Source: an uncultured Veillonella sp.
Lineage (GTDB): Bacteria; Bacillota; Negativicutes; Veillonellales; Veillonellaceae
Length of the DNA stretch: 15,606 nt
Assembly: GCA_915066865.1 (NCBI GenBank)
Contig: CAJZEE010000052.1
Location: forward strand, 1 to 15,606
Direction: 5' to 3'
Below are positions 7,301-13,927 of this stretch, piece after piece. The notes beneath the pieces were generated by a model. The model was not told where the DNA came from and did no database searches. It saw only the letters and a program-made list of their open reading frames with translations. The position numbers were made by a program, and so were the translations under genes. Position 1 is the first letter of the stretch, and every line of letters starts with the position of its first letter.

Positions 7301-8202
7301 GCCTCTTTTGAACCCATACGGAATTGATCCTTAATAAAGGTATCCATATGCTTACAAGCATCGCCCATATCATTCCAAGATTGAGCTGCTGAAAGCATAC
7401 TTAGTGCAGCCAGTTGATTATCGTATATATTTTGCCATTTATGAGGACCTACGGGATCAAGTAAAATTTGCTCCATCCGCTCTAAGCGCTCTCGAATACG
7501 GTCGATAACCGCTAAATGATTCGACCACATATATTCGCCCCACATCGTATCACTAGGGTTTATGTTCATCGCCTCTTTATAAGGCTCTAAGGCTTTTCTT
7601 AGCCATCCATCGGGATTAGCGAGGGACATGGCATAGTTATATAGGGACATAATCTTTGCCGTTAAGCCTGCATCGGATTTATCGTCGCTGAAGAAGTCCG
7701 CTAGCTCATAGATATTATAAAGGCCCTCTTCATAGGACTTAGTTAATAAATCGGCTAATACCTCTTGTTGTAACAACGCCATTTCTGCTTCATTGCCGAT
7801 ACGAGCCATTGGATTAATATCGAGCTTGTAGAAATAGGAACGTATTACCCATTGGCAAAAAGAGTGCAAGGTAGAAATATGAGCAGACGGCAATAGGTTA
7901 AGCTGTCGTTCAAGGCGTTCTTGCATTACTGCATCCTCAGTGGATTCCATGGCTTTAGCCAAAGCAAGGCCAATACGAGCGCTCATCTCTTGAGCTGCAG
8001 CCTTTGTGAAAGTTACAACCATGAGTTCTTGAACGGATAAGGGATTATCCATATCCTTAAGGCGCGTAATAATGCGCTCTACGAGAACTGCCGTTTTACC
8101 AGATCCGGCCGCAGCCGCAACAAGTAAGGTCTGATTATCCAAGGAGGAGTCCTTAGGCGCTATGATGGCAGACTCCTGCTCTGGCGTCCATTTAACACCC
8201 AT
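4336..8202 (-). CDS. addA: AddA, helicase-nuclease subunit of the AddAB recombination complex
   Basis: A 1288-residue UvrD-type 3'-5' helicase fused to a RecB-like nuclease. With AddB it resects double-strand breaks until Chi and loads RecA. Visible motifs: Walker A AAAGSGKT (30-37), Walker B VDEYQDT (from 413), GDVKQAIYSFR, the IHKSKGLEF motif near 800, YVALTRARDK near 872, and nuclease residues VDYKTD near 1236-1240. The length is close to but somewhat above the Bacillus protein. A strongly acidic stretch (about 546-563) may be a flexible insertion. The ATG at 8202 is chosen: AAGGAGG (8217-8211) lies eight bases upstream, whereas an in-frame GTG at 8211 overlaps that site. The start lies inside addB, giving an 11-base overlap and probable translational coupling. 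A strong terminator lies downstream. Confidence 0.96.
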   Translation of the reverse strand: MGVKWTPEQESAIIAPKDSSLDNQTLLVAAAAGSGKTAVLVERIITRLKDMDNPLSVQELMVVTFTKAAAQEMSARIGLALAKAMESTEDAVMQERLERQLNLLPSAHISTLHSFCQWVIRSYFYKLDINPMARIGNEAEMALLQQEVLADLLTKSYEEGLYNIYELADFFSDDKSDAGLTAKIMSLYNYAMSLANPDGWLRKALEPYKEAMNINPSDTMWGEYMWSNHLAVIDRIRERLERMEQILLDPVGPHKWQNIYDNQLAALSMLSAAQSWNDMGDACKHMDTFIKDQFRMGSKEAQAYDPMLVAEFKSLGGQNKDDLKAMQTAIFTVPEATLQEQFKAQYPIIEGLVELTIAFHKAYRDMKQEQGIMDFSDLEHLCLALLVEPGTEDDPQPSEVAKELQDTFKEIMVDEYQDTNGVQETIINLISRVDNRFYVGDVKQAIYSFRMADSSLFMEKYNTYGGTDAVERRIDLAKNFRSDANILAATNFLFYQIMTEDAAELNYTEAESLIPGRIVEDAPEDWVGGDVELQLLDVSKDTLDASESDEDEGDDPENNERELDFIIQKIKKIHAAKKQVQNPDGTFRQIEWRDFAILRRSLAGWGSRAVEAMRQAGIPAVVNERDGYFEAQEIQLLLALLSIIDNPEQDLPMAAVLHSGLVGLDANELGALRLSGEGSLWSLMPTYAEEAQDERLLAFIGHMERWRTLSRRHGVTDLLWDIYESQDYVNYVGAMPNGLVRRANVLALYDRAKGYEASGFRGLFRFLRFVESLRDSNQDMPLANVVSEADNVVRLMTIHKSKGLEFPVVFLSGVQKRFNMMDLRSELLIDKNAGLGLKGYFPDIRVSFPTMPWFYVKDVKEAALKAEEQRILYVALTRARDKLFMTGFIKGFKNSKGVLSTMGELIKNAASVETQQLPTDIITQANSYLDWLIMGFARHLDGGNPLRVAIEYEGPTYFDLPDKQCRLKVEIHDGSLYGDLDYKADIDETTINKLRELQAVNSVELPQEIVDRFNYSYPYNDATRRTAKISVSELKRRFQERELEAGNIDTLNESVAMVDLGAKRDLSDAVQAIELDTTNPNLSADDSSNISVQPVIVSEDELANSVFGRKPQALQSEDDVLTGAQWGTLMHEAMQWLPLVTYTQASLTKELDALVAKGTFTEEERNLLSDMSLYKFFSSDLGKRLINAKRIERELPFSMLFEGKRVYDTLEDGENLFLQGIIDTAFEEDGEWVLVDYKTDRVTSGEELIKRYKIQMDLYKEALQRLTGMPVKACYIYSFRLHDAIIVD

Positions 8203-11200
8203 GGTTTTCACCTCCTTCGTTACTGTTATTTTTTTCGTTGCGGTTATTTCTCTCGTTACTGTTGTTTCCGTCGCTTAAGACCTCTTTCATCCGTTCTAAT
8301 GCATCATCTTCAGACAGTCTAGACAAATAATTATATCGATTACGGCTAGAGTCAAAGCGACATACCGTTCTGTAATCGCAGTATGTACAAGGTCTAAGGC
8401 CATTCAATTGATATGGCTTAATCGGGAACTGCCCGTCCCCAATGTGACGGCCTGTCTCAGCCATCACGTGATTTGTATAACGGCACATTACATCAAACTC
8501 ACCAGTACTCTTAACCTTACGTAAATCTCTACTGGAAATGGTTTGATCTTTCTTCGTAGCAATTGGCACATAAGGGCCTCGTTTAGAACCATAGGATAAA
8601 AACTTATTATCAATATGCGTCAATAACTCTATATCATCGGAGAAATACCCACTGTTTTGCCACGCGTCACTTTCATTAGCCAACGAAACGGCATCTTCAT
8701 AAGATATAGGCGTATCAGCAGGGATTTTAGGGTTCTTCACGTAGGAATAAACCACGGCTGCCGGCGACATAGAGGTGCCATGCGTTTTATCGTAAGCGGA
8801 TTCTAAGGCCAATAGATACGTCATGAGTTGCAGTTTAAGGCCATAATACACATCTTGGGCCGTCACATGAGCGCCACCCGATTTGTAGTCGATAACCATA
8901 CCATAGGTTTGACCATCCCGTGTATATTCGTCGATGCGGTCAATTTGCCCGATGAGACGCAAGTAACGGTCTTCACCAAGAGGGACTCGAATAGGGTCCC
9001 AGCCACCTTGACGACCAAAGTCTTGCTCTAAATACTTCGTATCAAAATCACTGCGCTTTGACCATTCTACGAGACGGTCTACCGTCACATGTAATGTTCT
9101 CTGTACACGTTGCTCGATGGCTTTTTGGTAGGCATCGCTCGTTTCTTCACCCAGTTGATTCTCTTGCAAGATTTCGTCTGCCACGGTGCGGCATAGATTT
9201 GCTTGTTCCTCTTCGTCGAGGTCACGCCATTGCTTGTTGTTTTCTAATAGATAATTACCTAAGCGCTCTAAATTCGCATGCAAGAACGTACCGATTTCAG
9301 GAGCTCCAAAGGAACGTACTGGACGCGGTTCTAGTTTCAAACCATATTGAGCATAAAACTTGAACGGACATTGTTGGTATCGTTCAAGGCGTGTTACAGA
9401 GCCAGACATATAGCCTTTAGACAAGAACAACCCATTCACTAAATCCTGCGTAATAACAGGCACATCGTTGTTATCTCGAATGCCACGTGACACCTCCGCT
9501 AAACGAGGACGATAGGTTTCGCTTTCACGAGCCCAGTTATAGAGTCCCCACCAAAGAGGATTGACCTCATAACCACTAAAGAGCGCTCCCCAACGTTCAG
9601 ATAACAATGATAGACTTTGGAATGGACGCCACACGTAATCCGTCTCTGTATCAGGTGCAATGGAGAGAGGAATCTCTACCGCCTGATCTACGTACCCAAG
9701 GGATTCTAATCGTTTTACAACGAGGGACGGCTCAAGACCGGTTCCATCCTCATCAGAGCCCGCATAGGACAAGGTCAACGAATCGGATGCTCGCGTCATG
9801 GCGAGGTATAATAGGAAATTCTCGTTAAAAGCCTTCGGCAAAGCACCTTCTGCTAAGGTAATTCCTGCATCGGCCAATTCTTGACGCTCCTTGTCCTTGA
9901 TGAGTCCTTCATCGCCCATACTTTGAGGGAACACACCTTGGTTGAGGCCCATTACAAACACCTTAAGCCACCACTGGCTGTAACCACGTTCGATAGTGGT
10001 AATCACCACATGGTCTAAAGACGGCGGAATCATAGAGTAATTTACATCGCTAAGACCTTCTTCGAGGAGGAGCATCATCTCATCCAAGGTCAATACTTCG
10101 TCCTTCATGACCATAGAAATTTCGTCTATAAAAGAAAGGACCGCATTATACATCTGTTCATGACTAGCTTTAGCTTCTTGATCACCTATAGTTTCTGCGT
10201 CCTTCGCCCATTCATAGAGGCGCTCTGGCACTTGCAATATTTCTAACAAACCATATAATTGGGCTCCCCATTCTGCGCCCGTATGTCCATCACTATAAAC
10301 CGCAAAATCAAACCACGGAGATAAAACATCCATAATGGTTTGTCTTGCTTTGTTTACACGTGCTCTACGTGGTGCATCTACGTGGCTTTCTTCATCTTGC
10401 CCCTCATAAAAGCCTCGTAGGTACGGCCAGCTTTCACGTTCCCATTTATAATGGTCGATACCAAACTCGAGAACGTAGTTCTCTAACTCATCTACAGCCT
10501 CACGAGTGAGAGGCATCAAGTCCGTCTTGAGCAAGAGGAACATGCTGTCTCGACTATAGTTATGACGTACGATATCAAAGAGAGCCGTCAACAGCTCGCC
10601 TAACGGATGGTTTTTCATAGGCCGCTGACGGTCGATAAAGTGCGGAATACCGTAGCGAGCAAAGACCTTTTCTAGGGTGTCACCATAGGTTTCAGACTCG
10701 CGGAGCATAATACATACATCTCGGTAACGAGCCTCTTCAGATGATTCTACATAGGCTAAAATGTGACGAGCCACAGCATCTGCTTCGCGTTCCCGGTTAT
10801 AGCCTCGAATAAGCGGAATCGTTGCATCTGTAGAGTTTTTCTTACTAGGGCTAGCAAAGTAATTAGACTCTAGAGCTTGAACGATTTGAGGGCCTCGTTT
10901 ACCGTCAAAGCCAATCCAGTTGATACTAGAGCCATAACGAGCGATTAAGGTATCGTAAATCTCTAAAGGGCGGCTGAAGAGATGCTCCCCTCGACGAGCT
11001 AGATTTAACGCCTTTGGAGCCATCGGTAAATCGATAGTAATAACGGCTTCCTTCGCCAAGTCAAACAAGGTATAAATCAACTCATAGTGTGTGGGCGTAA
11101 ACCAATGGAACCCATCGATAAAGACGTGGCTATTCTCCATGAGAGGTGATTGTGGCAATGCCTCTACGATTTCCATGATAGGATCGATGTCGCGCTCCCC

Positions 11201-11722
11201 ATGGCGACTGAGTTCTTCTTCATAGGCAGACATACAAATAGCTAGCTCGCGCAATTTCTTTTGTAATACTTTATTTTTAACAGATTCTGCCCCTCGTTCT
11301 AGGTCCACAGGGCCTACACGGAAGGCGCGAAACTCAGAAAAGAGTTGTTGCAATACAGAGGAAAACTCAGGTCGCTTTGTGGCCTGTTCTAACAGCCCGA
11401 GTTCCTTTTGTTTTCGTTTCATTACAAGGCGCAACAACATAGACCGGCCAAAGCTTGATAAACTTGATTGACCGACCCCTTTTGAGCCTATCGATTGATA
11501 TATCTGATAACCCAAACGACCAAAGCCTACGACGCGAACCGTAGTAAAGCCTTTCTCAGGCATAAATTCAGCTAGCTCCCGTTCCACCCGATAGGTGGCA
11601 GGTTCAGGAACAAGCAAAATTATTGGTTCCCCTGGACAGTCTGTCATGACCTGACGTATGCGCTCATATACGGCACGTGTCTTGCCTGATCCAGCCCGTC
11701 CATAATAGACGCTAATACTCAT
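8192..11722 (-). CDS. addB: AddB, nuclease and Chi-scanning subunit of the AddAB complex
   Basis: A 1176-residue partner of AddA. The N-terminal Walker A is GRAGSGKT (8-15), inside the helicase-like half that in AddB reads Chi rather than driving translocation. The C-terminal nuclease domain has GQIDRID and VIDYKSGG (Asp945, Lys947). Four cysteines match the AddB iron-sulphur cluster: C785 in QQCPFKFY, then C1112, C1115 and C1121 in RPCTYCDYRTVC. After the cluster a helix is followed by an unusual Asn-rich tail of three hexapeptides (NNSNER, NNRNEK, NNSNEG) encoded by an 18-bp tandem repeat, then GENHGC. The Walker A position near the N-terminus supports the ATG at 11722; GGGAGG lies just upstream with a short spacer. 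It is the first gene of the addB-addA operon. Confidence 0.96.
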   Translation of the reverse strand: MSISVYYGRAGSGKTRAVYERIRQVMTDCPGEPIILLVPEPATYRVERELAEFMPEKGFTTVRVVGFGRLGYQIYQSIGSKGVGQSSLSSFGRSMLLRLVMKRKQKELGLLEQATKRPEFSSVLQQLFSEFRAFRVGPVDLERGAESVKNKVLQKKLRELAICMSAYEEELSRHGERDIDPIMEIVEALPQSPLMENSHVFIDGFHWFTPTHYELIYTLFDLAKEAVITIDLPMAPKALNLARRGEHLFSRPLEIYDTLIARYGSSINWIGFDGKRGPQIVQALESNYFASPSKKNSTDATIPLIRGYNREREADAVARHILAYVESSEEARYRDVCIMLRESETYGDTLEKVFARYGIPHFIDRQRPMKNHPLGELLTALFDIVRHNYSRDSMFLLLKTDLMPLTREAVDELENYVLEFGIDHYKWERESWPYLRGFYEGQDEESHVDAPRRARVNKARQTIMDVLSPWFDFAVYSDGHTGAEWGAQLYGLLEILQVPERLYEWAKDAETIGDQEAKASHEQMYNAVLSFIDEISMVMKDEVLTLDEMMLLLEEGLSDVNYSMIPPSLDHVVITTIERGYSQWWLKVFVMGLNQGVFPQSMGDEGLIKDKERQELADAGITLAEGALPKAFNENFLLYLAMTRASDSLTLSYAGSDEDGTGLEPSLVVKRLESLGYVDQAVEIPLSIAPDTETDYVWRPFQSLSLLSERWGALFSGYEVNPLWWGLYNWARESETYRPRLAEVSRGIRDNNDVPVITQDLVNGLFLSKGYMSGSVTRLERYQQCPFKFYAQYGLKLEPRPVRSFGAPEIGTFLHANLERLGNYLLENNKQWRDLDEEEQANLCRTVADEILQENQLGEETSDAYQKAIEQRVQRTLHVTVDRLVEWSKRSDFDTKYLEQDFGRQGGWDPIRVPLGEDRYLRLIGQIDRIDEYTRDGQTYGMVIDYKSGGAHVTAQDVYYGLKLQLMTYLLALESAYDKTHGTSMSPAAVVYSYVKNPKIPADTPISYEDAVSLANESDAWQNSGYFSDDIELLTHIDNKFLSYGSKRGPYVPIATKKDQTISSRDLRKVKSTGEFDVMCRYTNHVMAETGRHIGDGQFPIKPYQLNGLRPCTYCDYRTVCRFDSSRNRYNYLSRLSEDDALERMKEVLSDGNNSNERNNRNEKNNSNEGGENHGC
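8217..8270 (-). repeat. Three 18-bp tandem repeats encoding the AddB tail
   Basis: Units at 8217-8234, 8235-8252 and 8253-8270 each begin TCGTT(A/G)C(T/G)GTT on the plus strand. Read on the minus strand they encode NNSNEG, NNRNEK and NNSNER, consensus NNxNEx. The array lies wholly inside the end of addB, with one base (8217) shared with the AAGGAGG ribosome binding site of addA. Unit gain or loss would lengthen or shorten the AddB tail in frame without changing the distance from ribosome site to addA start. Confidence 0.85.
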
Positions 11723-11796
11723 GAGACCTCCCTAGTGAAACTTTCACCATCTCAATTGATATAATCCACAAATTTATATTGCTCATATCAGTTAAC

Positions 11797-11859
11797 GCAT
11801 TAGATATAGCACTACACAAATTAATTGTAGCACTATACGAATTAGATATAGCATTAAAC
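11797..11859. repeat. Three 21-bp degenerate tandem repeats
   Basis: Units at 11797-11817, 11818-11838 and 11839-11859 share the pattern NNATTAGATATAGCACTANAC. Units one and three are the closest pair; the middle unit differs mainly in ATTAATTGTAGC. A fourth, poorly matching unit may follow at 11860-11880. They lie in the addB upstream region, about 75 bases before its start codon. No protein is encoded here. Confidence 0.65.
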
Positions 11860-11879
11860 GAAATTTTTCGATATAATAA

Positions 11880-11910
11880 ATTACTATACTGATTATTATT
11901 ATATAGTAAT
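11880..11910. promoter_or_regulatory. Inverted repeat of unknown role
   Basis: ATTACTATA (11880-11888) and TATAGTAAT (11902-11910) are perfect 9-bp arms with a 13-base gap. The site lies about 80 bases upstream of the plus-strand promoter of the exported-protein gene. It could be an operator or a chance palindrome in AT-rich DNA. Confidence 0.3.
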
Positions 11911-11991
11911 ATGACATTCTATGGCTAATTGTACAATATTTGACTCATTTGATTATATTTATTTATAATTAAGATAATATTTTATATTTTA

Positions 11992-12020
11992 TTTACAATT
12001 AGCATGAATTCCTATATAAT
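11992..12020 (+). promoter_or_regulatory. Strong sigma-70-type promoter of the exported-protein gene
   Basis: TTTACA (11992-11997) and TATAAT (12015-12020) are separated by exactly 17 bases, a near-consensus pair (5/6 and 6/6). A very AT-rich stretch precedes it and could act as an UP-element. The inferred start is around 12027, giving a leader of roughly 45 bases with AGGAG at 12060-12064, nine bases before the ATG. Confidence 0.78.
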
Positions 12021-12073
12021 ACAAGTTAGTATCTGTGTTATTTGTAAAATCATGTATTTAGGAGTAAATTATT

Positions 12074-13066
12074 ATGAACAAAAAACATTTAGCAACTGCT
12101 TTTGCAGTGTTTGCAGCGACAACGATGTCTTTCTCTGCTTTTGCTGCAACTATTGATGCTAATGCACGCGCTTACGAACGTGCTTCAGCAGAACAATATT
12201 CTTATCCTGCACCACAAGCGGCTACGCCAGCTTACCAAACTAGTTATGCCACAAGTGCACCACGCCCTGGCTACAAACCATTGCCAGCAGTGCCTTATAC
12301 AGCAGGTGATATGGCTCAACAAATGCCTGTATCTAAAGAATTAGGTGATCCAATCTTTGTGGCACCACAAACAACAGCTGTAGGTCTTCAAATCATGGAT
12401 CCTATCCCTACTGAAACCCAACCTGTATACCAAGAAACTGTAAACTCCGTAACAGCTAATGGCAACGGCAGCTCCTACGTTTCTCGCTACAAAGCTAACC
12501 AATTGAACGCTTTCGACTTGTTGTTAAATGGTAAAACTTACACATATGACTTGCCTGCATACACTAACGGCTACCAAGTGAAAACTGCTAGCTCTTACAA
12601 CCGTGCTGGCAACGGTGTTGCGAATGTATTCTCTACAAACGTAATCACTGAAGCAGTTGTAAACAACAACTCTTTGCGCATCACTGTAAACATGACTCAA
12701 CCAACAGCTGTAGCAGCTGCTAAATTACGTTCCATGCAACAATCTGGTCAAGTAGCAAGTGGTGAAGTAGCTGCATTGTTCGCTTACAATGAAAGCTATG
12801 ATGGTGTAAAACAAGCAGCTCATTATGATATTTTCAACAACAACGGTCGTTACATCGTTGTTAAATCCGGTGCTGTAACTGTACCAAATGGTGCGCAACA
12901 CCCTTATGCAACTGCATTATTTGCAGTAACCGAAGACACTGTAGCAGCTGTAACCGTATCTGGCAACACTGCTGAAGCTTCTGATTTAGTAAAAGGCACT
13001 GCATATGCAATCGCACAATCTGCTAAGGTGTCCAACAATAAAGTATCTACTAAATCTAAAAAATAA
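12074..13066 (+). CDS. Exported protein of unknown function
   Basis: A 330-residue protein that I do not recognise. It has a clear Sec signal peptide: MNKKH, a hydrophobic stretch, and a probable cleavage after AFA at residue 24. Residues about 25-115 are rich in Ala, Pro, Tyr, Thr and Gln and look extended or disordered. Residues about 125-330 look like a folded, mostly beta, Asn/Ala/Val-rich domain (for example LLLNGKTYTYDLPAY). There is no cysteine, no lipobox, no LPXTG motif and no membrane segment after the signal, so a periplasmic or surface location is inferred. The near-consensus promoter, repeated use of a few codons (GTA, GCT, AAC) and a strong terminator suggest high expression. 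It is a single-gene unit, not linked to its neighbours. Confidence 0.88.
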   Translation: MNKKHLATAFAVFAATTMSFSAFAATIDANARAYERASAEQYSYPAPQAATPAYQTSYATSAPRPGYKPLPAVPYTAGDMAQQMPVSKELGDPIFVAPQTTAVGLQIMDPIPTETQPVYQETVNSVTANGNGSSYVSRYKANQLNAFDLLLNGKTYTYDLPAYTNGYQVKTASSYNRAGNGVANVFSTNVITEAVVNNNSLRITVNMTQPTAVAAAKLRSMQQSGQVASGEVAALFAYNESYDGVKQAAHYDIFNNNGRYIVVKSGAVTVPNGAQHPYATALFAVTEDTVAAVTVSGNTAEASDLVKGTAYAIAQSAKVSNNKVSTKSKK

Positions 13067-13136
13067 TTCGTTACGAATTTAATTGTATCTGGTGAAAGCC
13101 CCCAACTTTCGCTAGCACAAAAGGCTATAAATCACT

Positions 13137-13173
13137 AACTCCCCCAATGAGGCAACTCATTAGGGGAGTTTTT
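13137..13173 (+). terminator. Rho-independent terminator of the exported-protein gene
   Basis: Bases 13137-13151 and 13156-13170 form a 15-bp stem with one mismatch and a GCAA (GNRA-type) loop, followed by TTTTT (13169-13173). The core CTCCCC/GGGGAG is GC-rich. It lies 70 bases after the stop codon. The interval in between holds a small hairpin (GTGAAAG pairing with CTTTCGC, 13092-13112 region) of no known role. The minus strand lacks a T run after this stem. Confidence 0.9.
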
Positions 13174-13185
13174 ATGTTCTTTATA

Positions 13186-13240
13186 TTACAGTTGCATTAT
13201 AGTCCCGTTACAGTCGTATTATAGTGCCGTTATAATCGCG
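13186..13240. repeat. Five 11-bp degenerate tandem repeats at the SGNH gene 3' end
   Basis: Units start at 13186, 13197, 13208, 13219 and 13230; the consensus is TTAYAGTSSCG. A 22-bp higher-order pairing is also visible, since units one and three begin TTACAGT while two and four begin TTATAGT. The last unit covers the stop codon (13230-13232) and final codons of the minus-strand hydrolase gene, so the array straddles the gene end. Confidence 0.75.
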
Positions 13241-13778
13241 TAAAGACCTCTAATGCCTTATACGCCATTAATCGATAACCGCGCTCGTTGGGGTGTACCT
13301 CTCCAGCAAAGATAATTTGTCCAATTTGATCCGCTTCAAACAAGGTGGTATAGAAATCTATGACCTTAATATTACGCTCCGCTGCGTAGGCTTTTAGCTG
13401 TTCATTAACCTCTCGTACAACCAGATTTAATCCATCCATATCGCTATCAATTTGAGTTTCTAAACCGATGATTACCATCCCTTTTGTACTAGCCAGCTCA
13501 ATAGCTTTCACCAAAGTCTTGTACACATAGGTACTATCTCGACCTTGTAAAATATCGTTAGTGCCACACATCAAGAAAATATGACGTGTTGGATCGGATA
13601 CAGCAGTAACCGCCCAATTTTCAATATTATATATCATCCCCTGTACGGAGCAGCCATCTTCACCATAATTTGTAAAATTAACGTTCTCTATGGAAGCATC
13701 GCAGATTTCGACCCAACCGCATCCATAGGGTACATCATAGCCACGCGTAATGCTATCGCCAAAACAGATGATTTCCAT
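13230..13778 (-). CDS. SGNH/GDSL-family hydrolase with an altered catalytic motif
   Basis: A 182-residue protein, about the normal size for a single-domain SGNH esterase, with no signal peptide, so probably cytoplasmic. Block I is FGDSI with the nucleophile Ser9; Gly39 in NYGEDG suits block II; block III is CGTND with Asn74; block V has HPNERGY with His162. The residue three places before that histidine, normally Asp in DxxH, is Gly159 (GEVH). Ser-His activity without the Asp is known in some hydrolases, and Glu160 is adjacent, so the enzyme may still work. The substrate is unknown; family members cleave acyl or acetyl esters of lipids, sugars or peptides. GGAGGG lies six bases before the ATG. 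The 3' end overlaps an 11-bp repeat array. Confidence 0.88.
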   Translation of the reverse strand: MEIICFGDSITRGYDVPYGCGWVEICDASIENVNFTNYGEDGCSVQGMIYNIENWAVTAVSDPTRHIFLMCGTNDILQGRDSTYVYKTLVKAIELASTKGMVIIGLETQIDSDMDGLNLVVREVNEQLKAYAAERNIKVIDFYTTLFEADQIGQIIFAGEVHPNERGYRLMAYKALEVFTRL

Positions 13779-13851
13779 TTACATCCCTCCTGTACTATGA
13801 CTCAATCATATAATAAAAGAACACCATACACAATATACATATTAATTACAA

Positions 13852-13924
13852 AAAAGGACCCGTTTTAATCTACCCTCCAATTAGACGCAATTTTTAGAAG
13901 GGCAGTTCATTTACGGATCCTTTT
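13852..13924 (-). terminator. 73-base composite stem-loop ending in a T run, downstream of the MFS gene
   Basis: On the minus strand this starts three bases after the MFS stop codon. The outer arms (13913-13924 with 13852-13863) pair over 12 bp including one G-U; an inner stem (13897-13905 with 13870-13878) pairs over 9 bp including two G-U; a short AATT/AATT stem caps it. A run of T (13855-13850) follows on the minus strand, as in an intrinsic terminator. All three imperfect pairs are G-U on the minus-strand RNA but A-C on the plus strand, which fits function as minus-strand RNA. It is far longer than a normal terminator and might be a 3' UTR-derived small RNA or a remnant of a mobile element: TGAACTGCCC and the interior resemble my memory of IS3-family (IS150-group) ends. 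Confidence 0.6.
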
Positions 13925-13927
13925 ATA

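Larger units (their letters stand above)
11723..12073. other. AT-rich divergent intergenic region between addB and the exported-protein gene
   Basis: This 351-base spacer has no gene. From left to right it holds the addB ribosome site, a small palindrome GTGAAA-C-TTTCAC (11735-11747), a 21-bp tandem repeat (11797-11859), a CGAAATTTTTCG hairpin (11859-11870), a 9-bp inverted repeat (11880-11910), a very AT-rich stretch that could act as an UP-element, and the plus-strand promoter at 11992-12020. I could not find a convincing addB promoter; TATATC and TATAAA hexamers occur on the minus strand without a good -35. Confidence 0.6.

Noticed and set aside
8203..8211. GTG at 8211 as the addA start
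   Set aside because: The GTG overlaps the AAGGAGG ribosome site; the ATG at 8202 has ideal spacing.
13081..13136. Possible riboswitch or small RNA between the exported-protein gene and its terminator
   Set aside because: Only a 7-bp hairpin and weak pairing are present and no known riboswitch core is visible; an ordinary 3' UTR is sufficient.
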